Below are positions 42,770-51,240 of a stretch of DNA of 64,000 nt, piece after piece. Source of the stretch: Verrucomicrobiota bacterium (GTDB lineage Bacteria > Verrucomicrobiota > Verrucomicrobiia > JADLBR01); the NCBI GenBank assembly GCA_029560585.1, contig JAKQKQ010000038.1, positions 23,254 to 87,253 of the forward strand, given 5' to 3'. Every line of letters starts with the position of its first letter. Position 1 is the first letter of the stretch. Both the position numbers and the translations under genes were made by a program. The notes under the pieces are model-generated. The model did not search any database. It was not told the origin of the DNA and saw only the letters and a list, made by a program, of their open reading frames with translations.

Positions 42770-45142
42770 CTATTTCACAGCCGTCGGGCCGTCGATTTCC
42801 GAAGGCGTGCCCCTGCTCATTGCGTGTTCGATGGCCAGGACGACGATGGCCGCGGCGACGTAGCAGGCGAGGGCGAGCGCCGAGGTCCAACGATAACCGA
42901 CCTTGACGCCCAGATAGAGGGCCAGGACCACGGCGAACGAACCCGCGATGCCATTGAGCGCGAAGAGGTGCGGGATCCAGTCTCCTGCGCCGACCGATCG
43001 GGCCAGCGCCAGTCCTCGTGGGAAATAGACACCCATCAAAGCGCCGGTCATAAAGATGCATCCAATCGCGGCGGCCTTCACTAGCCATGGGGGTGCGCCG
43101 GAGGAGATCAGCGGTGCTGGGGCGGCGAGGGCGACCAGGCACATCGCGCAAAGCCCAGCGGTGACGGCGCGAATGTCCCATTGGGTGGCAAGCAATCCGC
43201 CAATCGCAGAACTGACCAGCAGCAGCCCGAGGACGTACACGAGGGAGGCTGACGGTGAGATGAACACGTTCTGGTACGTGAGCAATATGAGTATCTCGAT
43301 CAGGAAATACCCGAGTCCAATGAGCACGTTGAACGCGACGAGCCCGTCACGGTGCGTGGTGCCGGGCCCGCGGAGGGTGGCCATTCCGAGTAGCATCCCC
43401 ACGGAGAGGGTGAGGGCGCCGGCGACCGTGATCATGTGATCGAGCCGGGGTGTGCGGCGGCGGCTCACGGAGGGGAAGGGCCGTTCATTGGTCAGGAGGG
43501 AGTCGTCGAAAGCCTCCGCGGCCAAGGGGGAGAAATCGCCGGATTCGATCATCTGGAAAAGTTGTGCGTACTGTTCGGTTGCGCCGCGGCCCTTCTGGAA
43601 GGAGAGGCGCGTGGGGCCGCGGGTCCGTCCGATGACCCTGTCCACGGCGGGACGGAGGGCCGAGGCGAATTCGCCGCGGATCGGCTCACGGGTGACCAGC
43701 ATGCTCACGTAGGCGCGCATGTGATGGGGTTCGAAGTTCTCCATGCCCGCCCCCATCCACTCCCAGATGACGAAGTGGGCCGAGGGGTCCGGCGACCCCC
43801 TCTGTTGCAGCGCGCGCCATAGCGTATTGATCATCCGGTAGAATCCCAGGATGCCATCGCGATTCATTAGCCGCTCTTCGATGACGATGTATCCACGATC
43901 CGTGAGGCGGTCGAAGTAGGTCCCGTAACTCTCGATGGTGTGGAGGTAATCGGGGGCACCCTGGTGGGAAATGCTCCGTGTCGAGTGGGTGTTAATGAGG
44001 GTGATCATGTCGAACCTATTGGACGCCGAGCGCAGCACCGACAGGCCATTGGCCTCGCGGGGATTCAGGCCCTCGTACGCCCGGCCGCTCTGTTCGAAGA
44101 AGTCCCGACCCATGCAGCGGAGGATGCCCGGGTTGATCTCCACCGCGAAGATGTGGTCAAGGGGCGTGATCTCCTTGACGGTCTTGATGATGCCCTGCGC
44201 GGAAGAACCGAGAACGAATACCATTGGCTTGTCAACGACTCCATAGGGGACGCGGACATCATCGGTGGGTTCGGTGATGCCCTGCGCGCGATAGTAGTCG
44301 TAGGTGAGCGAGGGGTCATCCGCGAAGTGATCGTTCGGATCGCCGTTGTAGCTTACGCCATAGTCCCCATCGCGCCGGACGACATCGATACGACCCACCA
44401 GAGAGTCATAGGTTGCCGCGAGGGATTCCTTGCGATAGAGGACGAAGCATTTCTGTGGATCGTGGAGTCTGGGGTTGGGCCGGATGATCCGGAAGAGGTT
44501 GAACCGATCGTGTCCGAGCTGGAGGTACAGGCCGAGGGAGGAGGTCCAAAGCAGCGCCAGCGCCAGTCCGGGCGCAAGACGGCCCGCTGCAGGGAGCTGG
44601 CGCGCCAGGGCGATGAAGCCAGCCAGGGACAAGACCGTGGCCAGGAGCAACACGATCGCCTCGGACGCCAGATGACGGTAGAGAAATTCCGCGAGAAACA
44701 CCCCCGACCCGGCGCCGAGCATGTCGAAGAAATAGGCCTGCCTGCCGGGGGTCTCGGCGAAGGCCCGGGCGATGTAGACGACGGGAGCGAAGAAGGCGAT
44801 TCCAAGGACCGGACCGAGCACCCACAGGGAGGGGTGCCAGGCGAGGGACGCGAACGAGCCCAACAGGGCAATCGAACCCAGCAGGCAGGAGAACGCGAAT
44901 ATACGTTCCGTCGGCAGTGGTAGTCGGCGGGCGGCGATCGCCGAGAGGCCAATGCCCAGGACGGCGATGCTGATGACCAGCGTCGCGGCGAAGTAGTCGC
45001 GCACATATTGGAGCAAGTGAAAGAAGACCGTCTCGGTCAGGAGGACGGACGCCGCCAGGAAGGTCAGGCGCAGGAGTGAGCTCGTGGGCGCGGATCGGGA
45101 TTGGCCGGGCGCCTGGCCTGCCATGGTTTCTCGTGCGTGCAT
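42770..45142 (-). CDS. Multi-pass membrane protein with spermidine-synthase-like domain
   Basis: 790 residues. About six membrane helices lie at residues 25-215, a soluble central part at about 220-560, and about seven helices after 570. The middle has a Rossmann-like methyltransferase fold typical of spermidine-synthase relatives (MVFVLGSSAQGIIKTVKEI, then IFAVEINPGILRCMG, FDMITLINTHSTRS). This TM-enzyme-TM layout occurs in uncharacterised exported-polymer loci. The substrate-binding Asp residues of true spermidine synthases are not evident. Function unknown. It stands alone on the minus strand. Confidence 0.8.
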   Translation of the reverse strand: MHARETMAGQAPGQSRSAPTSSLLRLTFLAASVLLTETVFFHLLQYVRDYFAATLVISIAVLGIGLSAIAARRLPLPTERIFAFSCLLGSIALLGSFASLAWHPSLWVLGPVLGIAFFAPVVYIARAFAETPGRQAYFFDMLGAGSGVFLAEFLYRHLASEAIVLLLATVLSLAGFIALARQLPAAGRLAPGLALALLWTSSLGLYLQLGHDRFNLFRIIRPNPRLHDPQKCFVLYRKESLAATYDSLVGRIDVVRRDGDYGVSYNGDPNDHFADDPSLTYDYYRAQGITEPTDDVRVPYGVVDKPMVFVLGSSAQGIIKTVKEITPLDHIFAVEINPGILRCMGRDFFEQSGRAYEGLNPREANGLSVLRSASNRFDMITLINTHSTRSISHQGAPDYLHTIESYGTYFDRLTDRGYIVIEERLMNRDGILGFYRMINTLWRALQQRGSPDPSAHFVIWEWMGAGMENFEPHHMRAYVSMLVTREPIRGEFASALRPAVDRVIGRTRGPTRLSFQKGRGATEQYAQLFQMIESGDFSPLAAEAFDDSLLTNERPFPSVSRRRTPRLDHMITVAGALTLSVGMLLGMATLRGPGTTHRDGLVAFNVLIGLGYFLIEILILLTYQNVFISPSASLVYVLGLLLVSSAIGGLLATQWDIRAVTAGLCAMCLVALAAPAPLISSGAPPWLVKAAAIGCIFMTGALMGVYFPRGLALARSVGAGDWIPHLFALNGIAGSFAVVLALYLGVKVGYRWTSALALACYVAAAIVVLAIEHAMSRGTPSEIDGPTAVK

Positions 45143-45360
45143 CTGTGCGATGCGGCGAGGTTCGATTTAGGGGCGTGCCGTTGTCAAGCCTTCGAGTTCG
45201 CCCCAGTTCATGGCGCGGGGGCACATTGGGGCGACGGGCATGTTGACGGTGGGACCACGGCGTGCTTTCTTCTATCAGACGCCGGGCGTGGTGAGATCGT
45301 TGAGGCAGCATTCCACGTTTGGACATCGCGCCGCCGGCGGAAAGAGAACCTGGAGGCACC

Positions 45361-45513
45361 ATGCCCGCAAGAAGGACGACACACCGCAGCAGTTCCGGCA
45401 AGAAGCTCTACGCCGTGCGCGACGCCAAGGGCCGATTCAAGGATATCCAGACTTACAAGCGCGCGCACAGCGCCGACATGCGCCGCAAGAGCAAGGCGGA
45501 ACGGTCCAAATAA
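45361..45513 (+). CDS. Small basic conserved protein
   Basis: 50 residues with GGAGG before the ATG. The sequence KKLYAVRDAKGRFKDIQTYK followed by RAHSADMRRKSKAE is a conserved, Lys/Arg-rich pattern found in many bacteria. It could bind nucleic acid; no function is established that I know of. Confidence 0.75.
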   Translation: MPARRTTHRSSSGKKLYAVRDAKGRFKDIQTYKRAHSADMRRKSKAERSK

Positions 45514-45524
45514 TCTGACGGTTG

Positions 45525-46121
45525 CTATTTCCGCGTCGGCTGCGGGACGCGCACGAACTTCATGCCGGCGGCCTCGGCGGCAAGCATGCCGACGGGGCCA
45601 TCGTCGAGCACGAGACAACGGGCGGGTTCAACGCGCATCATGTCTGCGGCAAGCAGGAACATGTCGGGGTATGGCTTGCCGCGGGCGACCATCTCCGGGG
45701 TGATGAGGGTGGAGAACAGGTCGTTGACGCCGATGCATTCCAGCGTCTTTCGCACGACATGATGGGAACCGCCTGACGCCACGCAGACCGGCCGTGTGGC
45801 CGCGACGCGGCGGGCGAAGTCGACGACTTCCCGAATGGGTTCGACCTCGGGGAGGTAGTCGAGATAGAGGCGCTCTTTCCGCAGCGCAGTCGCCTCAGGT
45901 TCCAGGGATGCGCGGTAGCGTTCGTTGATGTGGCCGACGATCTTTCGGGTCGGCGTGCCCCCGAGACTGTAGAAGAAATCCTCTTCGAGGCGAAACGTGG
46001 CCCCGGCCGAGGCGAGGGCGTTGCACCAAGCCCGGAAGTGAAGGGGCATCGAATCGGCGAGCGTGCCATCGCAATCGAAAATGTAGCCGGCGAAATTGCC
46101 GTCGGGGATTTCGAGCAGCAT
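45525..46121 (-). CDS. HAD-superfamily hydrolase, beta-phosphoglucomutase-like
   Basis: 198 residues. Motif I is IFDCDGTLADSMPLH (nucleophile Asp), motif II is VCVASGGSHHV, the motif III Lys is in RGKPYPDMFLLAA, and motif IV is CLVLDDGPVGMLAA. The cap domain is small. Likely a phosphatase or phosphosugar mutase. It is the third gene in the minus-strand run rhomboid-kinase-HAD. Confidence 0.9.
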   Translation of the reverse strand: MLLEIPDGNFAGYIFDCDGTLADSMPLHFRAWCNALASAGATFRLEEDFFYSLGGTPTRKIVGHINERYRASLEPEATALRKERLYLDYLPEVEPIREVVDFARRVAATRPVCVASGGSHHVVRKTLECIGVNDLFSTLITPEMVARGKPYPDMFLLAADMMRVEPARCLVLDDGPVGMLAAEAAGMKFVRVPQPTRK

Positions 46122-46184
46122 GGGAGTGGATGTTCTTTTTTTGGGGGGCGGACCATGAGGGCCCGAGATTCTTGGATGTGATCA

Positions 46185-47279
46185 TCAGGCTGCCCCGGGC
46201 AGCCAGATATAGAAAATGGTCCCTTTCCCGGTTTCCGTCTGGAAGGAGAGCTGGCCGCCGTGTGCCTCGACGATGCTTTTGGCGATGGCGGTGCCCAGGC
46301 CTGTGCCGTGGGCTTTGCCGTGGGTGATGAAGGGTTCAAAGAGATGCTCCCGGATCTTTTCGGGGATGCCGGGCCCATTATCGCGGACCATGATCCAGAC
46401 CCCGCCCTCGGCAGACTGGCAGATGATTTCGACGATGCCACCCGTCTTGTCCGCGAATGCGTCGACGGCATTTCCGACGAGGTTCTGGAGAACGCGGAGC
46501 ATGCGGCCGCTGTCGATCTTGATTTCCGCCTCGATGGGGATCGTGCGGAGCATGGCCCCAGACTTGCTGATGAAATCGCCGTTGAGCGATTCGAAGCTGG
46601 CGATCAGGTCGGAGACGCGGGTGGGTTTCCGGTCGAGCGAGGGCGAACCGCGCGAATAGTCGAGCAACTCTTGGGCCATTGCGATCATCCGGTTGATCTG
46701 CTGTTCGATCAGCTCGCACCAGCGGCGGACCTGGGGGTCATCGACCTGTTTGGCGATGAATTGCGAGGCCATGAGGATGCCCGTCATCGGGCTCTTGAAG
46801 TCATGGATGATGGCGCCGGCCATCTCTCCGATGAATTGCATCTTCTCCTTGCGGACGACCGCCCCGATAAATCGGTCGTTGGTGGTGCGGAGGTATTCCA
46901 GGATGCGGCGAAACAGGTGGATCGTGACCTGCGGTGGTTCGGCGTGCAGGGCCTCCTGGACAGCGTCGCGGGGGACGACCGCGACGCGGGTGGTGCCCGC
47001 CGCGCGCGCTCCGGTGCTCCGTCCCGCATCGTCCAGGATGCCGACCTCGCCGAAATAGTCGCCGGGCCCGACCTTGGCGAGGAGTTGTTCGCGCTCGGCG
47101 CTCGGGCGTTTGAATAGCGCGATCTCGCCCTCCAAGACGAGGTACACGCAGTCCGATGGTGCGCCCTCTTCAAACAGGAGCGTGCCATCCGGCAGATCGC
47201 GGATCTGCGCCCGCGACTCGAGCAAGCGGCGGGTGGATTCCCCGAAGAAAGAGAGAAAGCGATTAGCGCCGAGTTCCAT
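46185..47279 (-). CDS. Soluble histidine kinase with cyclic-nucleotide-binding domain
   Basis: 364 residues, no membrane helix. Residues about 8-130 are a cNMP_binding domain (GTLLFEEGAPSDCVYLVLEGE, split at LFEEGAPS; GDYFGEVGILDD). The H-box is GAIIHDFKSPMTGILMA, in which an Asp-Phe-Lys replaces the usual His-Glu-Leu; the His remains. HATPase motifs are NLVGNAVDAFADK, VRDNGPGIPEK and THGKAHGTGLGTAIAK. The signal is probably a cyclic nucleotide or a similar ligand. No response regulator gene is adjacent. Confidence 0.9.
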   Translation of the reverse strand: MELGANRFLSFFGESTRRLLESRAQIRDLPDGTLLFEEGAPSDCVYLVLEGEIALFKRPSAEREQLLAKVGPGDYFGEVGILDDAGRSTGARAAGTTRVAVVPRDAVQEALHAEPPQVTIHLFRRILEYLRTTNDRFIGAVVRKEKMQFIGEMAGAIIHDFKSPMTGILMASQFIAKQVDDPQVRRWCELIEQQINRMIAMAQELLDYSRGSPSLDRKPTRVSDLIASFESLNGDFISKSGAMLRTIPIEAEIKIDSGRMLRVLQNLVGNAVDAFADKTGGIVEIICQSAEGGVWIMVRDNGPGIPEKIREHLFEPFITHGKAHGTGLGTAIAKSIVEAHGGQLSFQTETGKGTIFYIWLPGAA

Positions 47280-47404
47280 AATGCCCTTTCAGTGTGGCCG
47301 CTGGGCTTGGTGTCTGCAACCCGGCAGTGGGGGCGATTTTTGGGATCTGTGACCATGCGCGACTCGGCATTGCGCCCGCATGCGGAAGGGAGGGCGGACC
47401 CACC

Positions 47405-48160
47405 TCAGTCCCATTGGACCCGGCCCCCGATTCGGCCGAGATGGGCGCGATGGGCCGCGAGGCGCGCGGAATTGCAGAGGGGGCCGACGAGCAGGAGACC
47501 GGCGAGGAAGCCCCCGACGTGCGCCCAGAAGGCCACGCCGCCGGTGCCCCGATCGACGGCGCCAGAGACGATCTGGAGGAGGAACCAGTATCCGAGCATG
47601 AAGAAGGCGGGGACCGCGACGCGGGTGACGTAGAAACCGAGGAAGACCAGCATGTGGACTGGCGCCGTGGGATAGAGCCGAAGGTACGCGCCCATGACGC
47701 CACCAATCGCGCCTGAAGCACCCACCATCGGCATGACACTGCCGGGCCCCGAGATCGTCTGGGCAGCTGCGGCCGCGACACCGCAGAGCAGATAGAAGAT
47801 CGTAAACCGCACAGGTCCCATGGCGTCCTCGACGTTGTCGCCGAACACGAGCAGGAACCACATTTTGCCGATGATGTGCATCCAGCCACCGTGCATGAAC
47901 ATGGATGTGATCACGCTCCACCAGTTCGGGACGCCATCGAGAATGGCCATCGCGTGCTTGCCGATGGGCACGCTCGTGCCGCCGGGAATCAGCCCCAGCA
48001 ATTCTCCGGGTATCAGTCCGAAGCGCCAGACCGAGGCCGTCAGCTGCGGGTCGGATCCCAGGCCCTGAACGAATATCCAGACGAAAGCGTTGATGGCCAC
48101 GAGTGCGACCGTCGCGATGGAGGCGTGCAGCGTCGGGTTGTCGTCACGGAGCGGAAACAC
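47405..48160 (-). CDS. Rhomboid-family intramembrane protease
   Basis: 251 residues from a GTG start (FPLRDDNPT, a common start of this subfamily). Six membrane helices. The catalytic Ser lies in VGASGAIGGVMGAY and the catalytic His in FWAHVGGFLAGLLL. The motif HGGWMHIIGKMWFLLVFGDN has Lys where the subfamily usually has Asn after MHxxG, the residue that helps form the oxyanion hole in GlpG. Cleaves membrane substrates. First gene of the minus-strand run. Confidence 0.92.
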   Translation of the reverse strand: MFPLRDDNPTLHASIATVALVAINAFVWIFVQGLGSDPQLTASVWRFGLIPGELLGLIPGGTSVPIGKHAMAILDGVPNWWSVITSMFMHGGWMHIIGKMWFLLVFGDNVEDAMGPVRFTIFYLLCGVAAAAAQTISGPGSVMPMVGASGAIGGVMGAYLRLYPTAPVHMLVFLGFYVTRVAVPAFFMLGYWFLLQIVSGAVDRGTGGVAFWAHVGGFLAGLLLVGPLCNSARLAAHRAHLGRIGGRVQWD

Positions 48161-48300
48161 GGGAGAATACTGGCCCGAATTGCGGATAAGCCGAATTGGT
48201 TAGCGGACGTTTCTCCCCTCGGGCGTGGGGCGGCGAACACGGGTTTCTTGGCCATCGCTACGCGCTTGCGTTCGGGGTCGGGTGCGGGCAACTAGGCGGG

Positions 48301-49272
48301 GTGAAACGGCTGATTTCGATCCTGGTGAGCCTGGGGATCCTGGCGTTGATCTATTGGAAGATCGACGCCCGGCGGCTATGGGGGGTATTCGCGGGCTGTG
48401 ATGCGGTGTGGATGTCGGTGAGCCTGGGGATGGTGGTGCCGCTGACGCTCCTGACCTCATGGCGGCTGGAGTGGCTGATGCCGGCCGGGCGTCGGCTGGG
48501 GCTCGGGGAGGCGAACAAACTGATCCTTGCGGCGAGCACGCTCAACATGGTGCTGCCCTCGAAGATGGGGGACATCGCGAAGGCATATTTCATGCAGCGG
48601 CGGGGGCACTTGAGCGGGACCCTATCGTTGGCGCTGGTGGTGTTCGAGAAGTCATGCGACATGCTATCGCTGCTGCTCTGGTGTGTATTTGGGCTGGCGC
48701 TTTACCCGGAGAAAGACTGGCTTTTCTGGTCGATGACGGCCGCGGTGGGAGGGGGCCTAATTGTCGGGCTGCTGCTGCTGGGGTCGAAAGGGTTTGCGGG
48801 TTTGTTCTTCCGGATCGCCCGGGTTGTCGCCCCCGGCAAGATGGGCGCGAAGGTGGTGCGGATGCACGAGTCCTGGGATGAGATGCACAGCTATTTCTGG
48901 GGCGACATGTGGCGGTTGATGGCCGTGTCGGGGATGTCGGTGCTCATCTGGTTTCTGCATTTGCTCCAGATCTGGTTCTTTATTTTGGCGCTGCGGGCGT
49001 GGACGCCATTTCTCGCGAATCTGGCGCTCTCGCCGCTGGCGATTTTGGCGGGACTGTTGCCCCTGACCTTTGCCGGCGTTGGCACGCGGGACGCGGCGCT
49101 CATCTGGTTCTATCGGCCATATTTTGCGGCGCCGGTCGCCGCGGCGCTGGGGTTGCTGTGCACCGCACGATATCTTCTGCCGGCGCTGGGTGGGCTACCG
49201 TTCTTTGGGGAGTTTCTTGGCGCCATCAAGGCGGAGAAGCCTGGGCAGAGTGGCAGCGGGACGTGCGCCTAG
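48301..49272 (+). CDS. UPF0104/LPG-synthase-TM-like membrane protein
   Basis: 323 residues from GTG 48301 (AGGCGG upstream). About eight membrane helices; the family pattern is STLNMVLPSKMGDIAKAYFM near helix 3, VVFEKSCDMLSLL, and LAGLLPLTFAGVGTRDAAL near the end. UPF0104 (lysylphosphatidylglycerol synthetase TM region) proteins are thought to move or modify lipids. The TAG stop is inside the CTAG that begins the MITE-like element at 49269. Divergent from the rhomboid. Confidence 0.85.
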   Translation: MKRLISILVSLGILALIYWKIDARRLWGVFAGCDAVWMSVSLGMVVPLTLLTSWRLEWLMPAGRRLGLGEANKLILAASTLNMVLPSKMGDIAKAYFMQRRGHLSGTLSLALVVFEKSCDMLSLLLWCVFGLALYPEKDWLFWSMTAAVGGGLIVGLLLLGSKGFAGLFFRIARVVAPGKMGAKVVRMHESWDEMHSYFWGDMWRLMAVSGMSVLIWFLHLLQIWFFILALRAWTPFLANLALSPLAILAGLLPLTFAGVGTRDAALIWFYRPYFAAPVAAALGLLCTARYLLPALGGLPFFGEFLGAIKAEKPGQSGSGTCA

Positions 49273-49543
49273 CCAGAAACTTCGGGCGCGGTTCGCGGGC
49301 GCGGCTCATGCCCCGACCCAGGATCCGGGCCGGGAGGGCTTTGGACTGCGGTGGCAGAGTCCGGCGGTTGCCGGACGGCGCCACCGCTTTGGCGGCGCGC
49401 GAAGCGCGAGCCGGGACCGTCGGCTTCGGCTCCGCCGGGGGCAAAAGCGGTGCCGCCGCTTCGCTCTGCCACCGCAGTCCATAACGGCCCCGCCCCCAGA
49501 AGTTTCACCCTGGATAGTCCGGCGCGTGGACGTTTCTGGCTAG
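49269..49543 (+). mobile_element. MITE-like element, copy 1 (275 bp)
   Basis: Perfect 12-bp terminal inverted repeats CTAGCCAGAAAC (49269-49280) and GTTTCTGGCTAG (49532-49543). A 17-bp internal inverted repeat, GGACTGCGGTGGCAGAG (49343-49359) and CTCTGCCACCGCAGTCC (49464-49480), encloses smaller hairpins such as TCCGGC/GCCGGA. A second copy lies at 63727-64000. No ORF of its own is credible. CTAG at both ends may be a 4-bp target duplication. The next 135 bp before msrA show nothing. Confidence 0.85.
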
Positions 49544-49679
49544 TGGAATGGATGATCTGGGCGCGCCGGACCCTGCCCCGCTCTGGGGAACAACGGGCGG
49601 GCAGGGTCGACCGCCCTGGATTAAATTTCAACTCGGGGATGCCGGCCGCATCCCCCGCGTGGTCTGGGTCAGGGGCACC

Positions 49680-50288
49680 CTACGGTTTGGCCTTCTCGAG
49701 CTTGGGCTTAATGACGTGGACGCAGTAGGGGGCGTTGGGGTTTTTCGAAAAATAGTCCTGATGGTAGTCTTCGGCGGGATAGAATTTCTCCAGCGGCTTG
49801 ATTTCGGTGACGATCGGGTCCGCGAAGTCAGCCGCGGCGGCGGCCTTGGACTTTTCGGCTGCGATGCGCTGGGCCTCATCGTGGTAGAGGATGATGGAGC
49901 GATACTGTGTGCCGGCATCGGCGCCTTGACGGTTTGGCGTGGTGGGGTCGTGCGCTTTCCAGAAGGCCTTGAGCAGTTGTTCGTAGGTGATCCGGGATGG
50001 GTCGAACTCGATCTGGACGACCTCGGCGTGGCCGGTGTCACCGGCGCAGACCTGTTGGTAGGTGGGGTTTTGGGTGCTCCCGCCGGCGTAACCCGAGACG
50101 ACGGAGATCACGCCCGGGATTCGTTCGAGCACCGCCTCCACGCACCAGAAGCAACCGCCGCCGAGGGTCGCCTTTTCCGTCTTGGGGGGCCGGATCATTT
50201 TATTTCCCTCCGCATGGGTGTGGGCAGCGAGGCAAGTGATGCCCGCGGCCGCGATGGCCGAGATGAATTTGAATGCCTGTCTGGTCAT
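49680..50288 (-). CDS. msrA: Exported peptide methionine sulfoxide reductase A
   Basis: 202 residues. A signal peptide of about 25 residues (AIAAAGITCLAAHTHA) and then the MsrA catalytic motif GGGCFWCVEAVLERIPG and SGYAGGSTQNPTYQQVC, plus TGHAEVVQIEFDP. It reduces methionine S-sulfoxide in exported proteins. It ends the minus-strand pair with the metallo-hydrolase upstream (61-bp gap). Confidence 0.94.
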   Translation of the reverse strand: MTRQAFKFISAIAAAGITCLAAHTHAEGNKMIRPPKTEKATLGGGCFWCVEAVLERIPGVISVVSGYAGGSTQNPTYQQVCAGDTGHAEVVQIEFDPSRITYEQLLKAFWKAHDPTTPNRQGADAGTQYRSIILYHDEAQRIAAEKSKAAAAADFADPIVTEIKPLEKFYPAEDYHQDYFSKNPNAPYCVHVIKPKLEKAKP

Positions 50289-50349
50289 CGCGGAAAGATG
50301 ATGCGACTCGATTATTCTTCAAGAGCCGAATCGATCGCACCCTGTCGCT

Positions 50350-51147
50350 TCAGGTCGCAGCAGACCCAACGACGACGCGTTCTGTCGGCCGATCTTGGCT
50401 GGCGGCGGACAGGTGGATCCGGTCGCGGAAGCCAAGTTCGTCGATGACGGCACCGATCGCGCCAAGGGCGAGAGCCGGTGTGTTGCAGTCGGCGCTGAGA
50501 TGGCCAAGAAAAAGGTGAGAGAGATTCTCGTGGATCACTCGTCGGACGAGGCCGGCGGCTCCCTCATTGGAGAGGTGGCCATGGCGCGAGAGGATGCGCT
50601 GTTTCACGGACCACGGGCGCCGAGAATTGCTCTGGAGGAGGGCCAGATCGTGGTTGGCCTCCAAGAGAAGCGTCTGGCAGTTCCGGACGCGCTCGATGAC
50701 GAGTTCGGTCGCATGGCCGAGGTCCGTCAGGAGCCCGAGGCGGGCGGTGCCGTGTTCGACGACGAAGCCGACCGGGTCACTGGCGTCGTGTGGGATGGGG
50801 AATGTCTCGACCACGAGGTCGCCGACGGAAAGGCGGTCGCCCGTGACAAACAGTCGCCATTGGTCGAATTTCGGGAGGGCATGGCGGAGGCAGTCGGCGG
50901 TGGGGCGATTGCAGTAGAGGGGGAGTTGGTGCGAGCCGCACAGGACGCGCAGTCCCGCGGTGTGGTCGGAGTGCTCGTGGGTCAGGAGAATGCCGTGGAG
51001 GTCCTTAAGACCAAGCCCCATGGGCTGCAGCCGCCGCGCGATTTGGCGGGCGCTGAAACCGGCATCGATCAAGAGTCGGGTCTCGCCCGATTCGACGAGG
51101 GCGCAGTTTCCCGAACTCCCGCTGCCCAGGATAGTGAACCGCAGCAT
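50350..51147 (-). CDS. Metallo-beta-lactamase-fold hydrolase, YycJ/WalJ-like
   Basis: 265 residues from the ATG at 51147 (an earlier in-frame ATG at 51183 is possible). TILGSGSSGNCALVESGETRLLIDAG, then HGILLTHEHSDHTAGL (HxHxDH zinc site), PIPHDASDPVGFVVEHG and LLLEANHDLALL fit the YycJ group of phosphodiesterases, some of which act as 5'-3' exonucleases in mismatch repair. Divergent from rpoN. Confidence 0.9.
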   Translation of the reverse strand: MLRFTILGSGSSGNCALVESGETRLLIDAGFSARQIARRLQPMGLGLKDLHGILLTHEHSDHTAGLRVLCGSHQLPLYCNRPTADCLRHALPKFDQWRLFVTGDRLSVGDLVVETFPIPHDASDPVGFVVEHGTARLGLLTDLGHATELVIERVRNCQTLLLEANHDLALLQSNSRRPWSVKQRILSRHGHLSNEGAAGLVRRVIHENLSHLFLGHLSADCNTPALALGAIGAVIDELGFRDRIHLSAASQDRPTERVVVGSAAT

Positions 51148-51240
51148 GGGCCGATTTGTAGGGGCGATGGCGGAAGGGGGCAAGGGGGCATCTTGGCATG
51201 GCTCTTGCTTGCGGATTGGAGCGTGGCAACATGGTACAGG

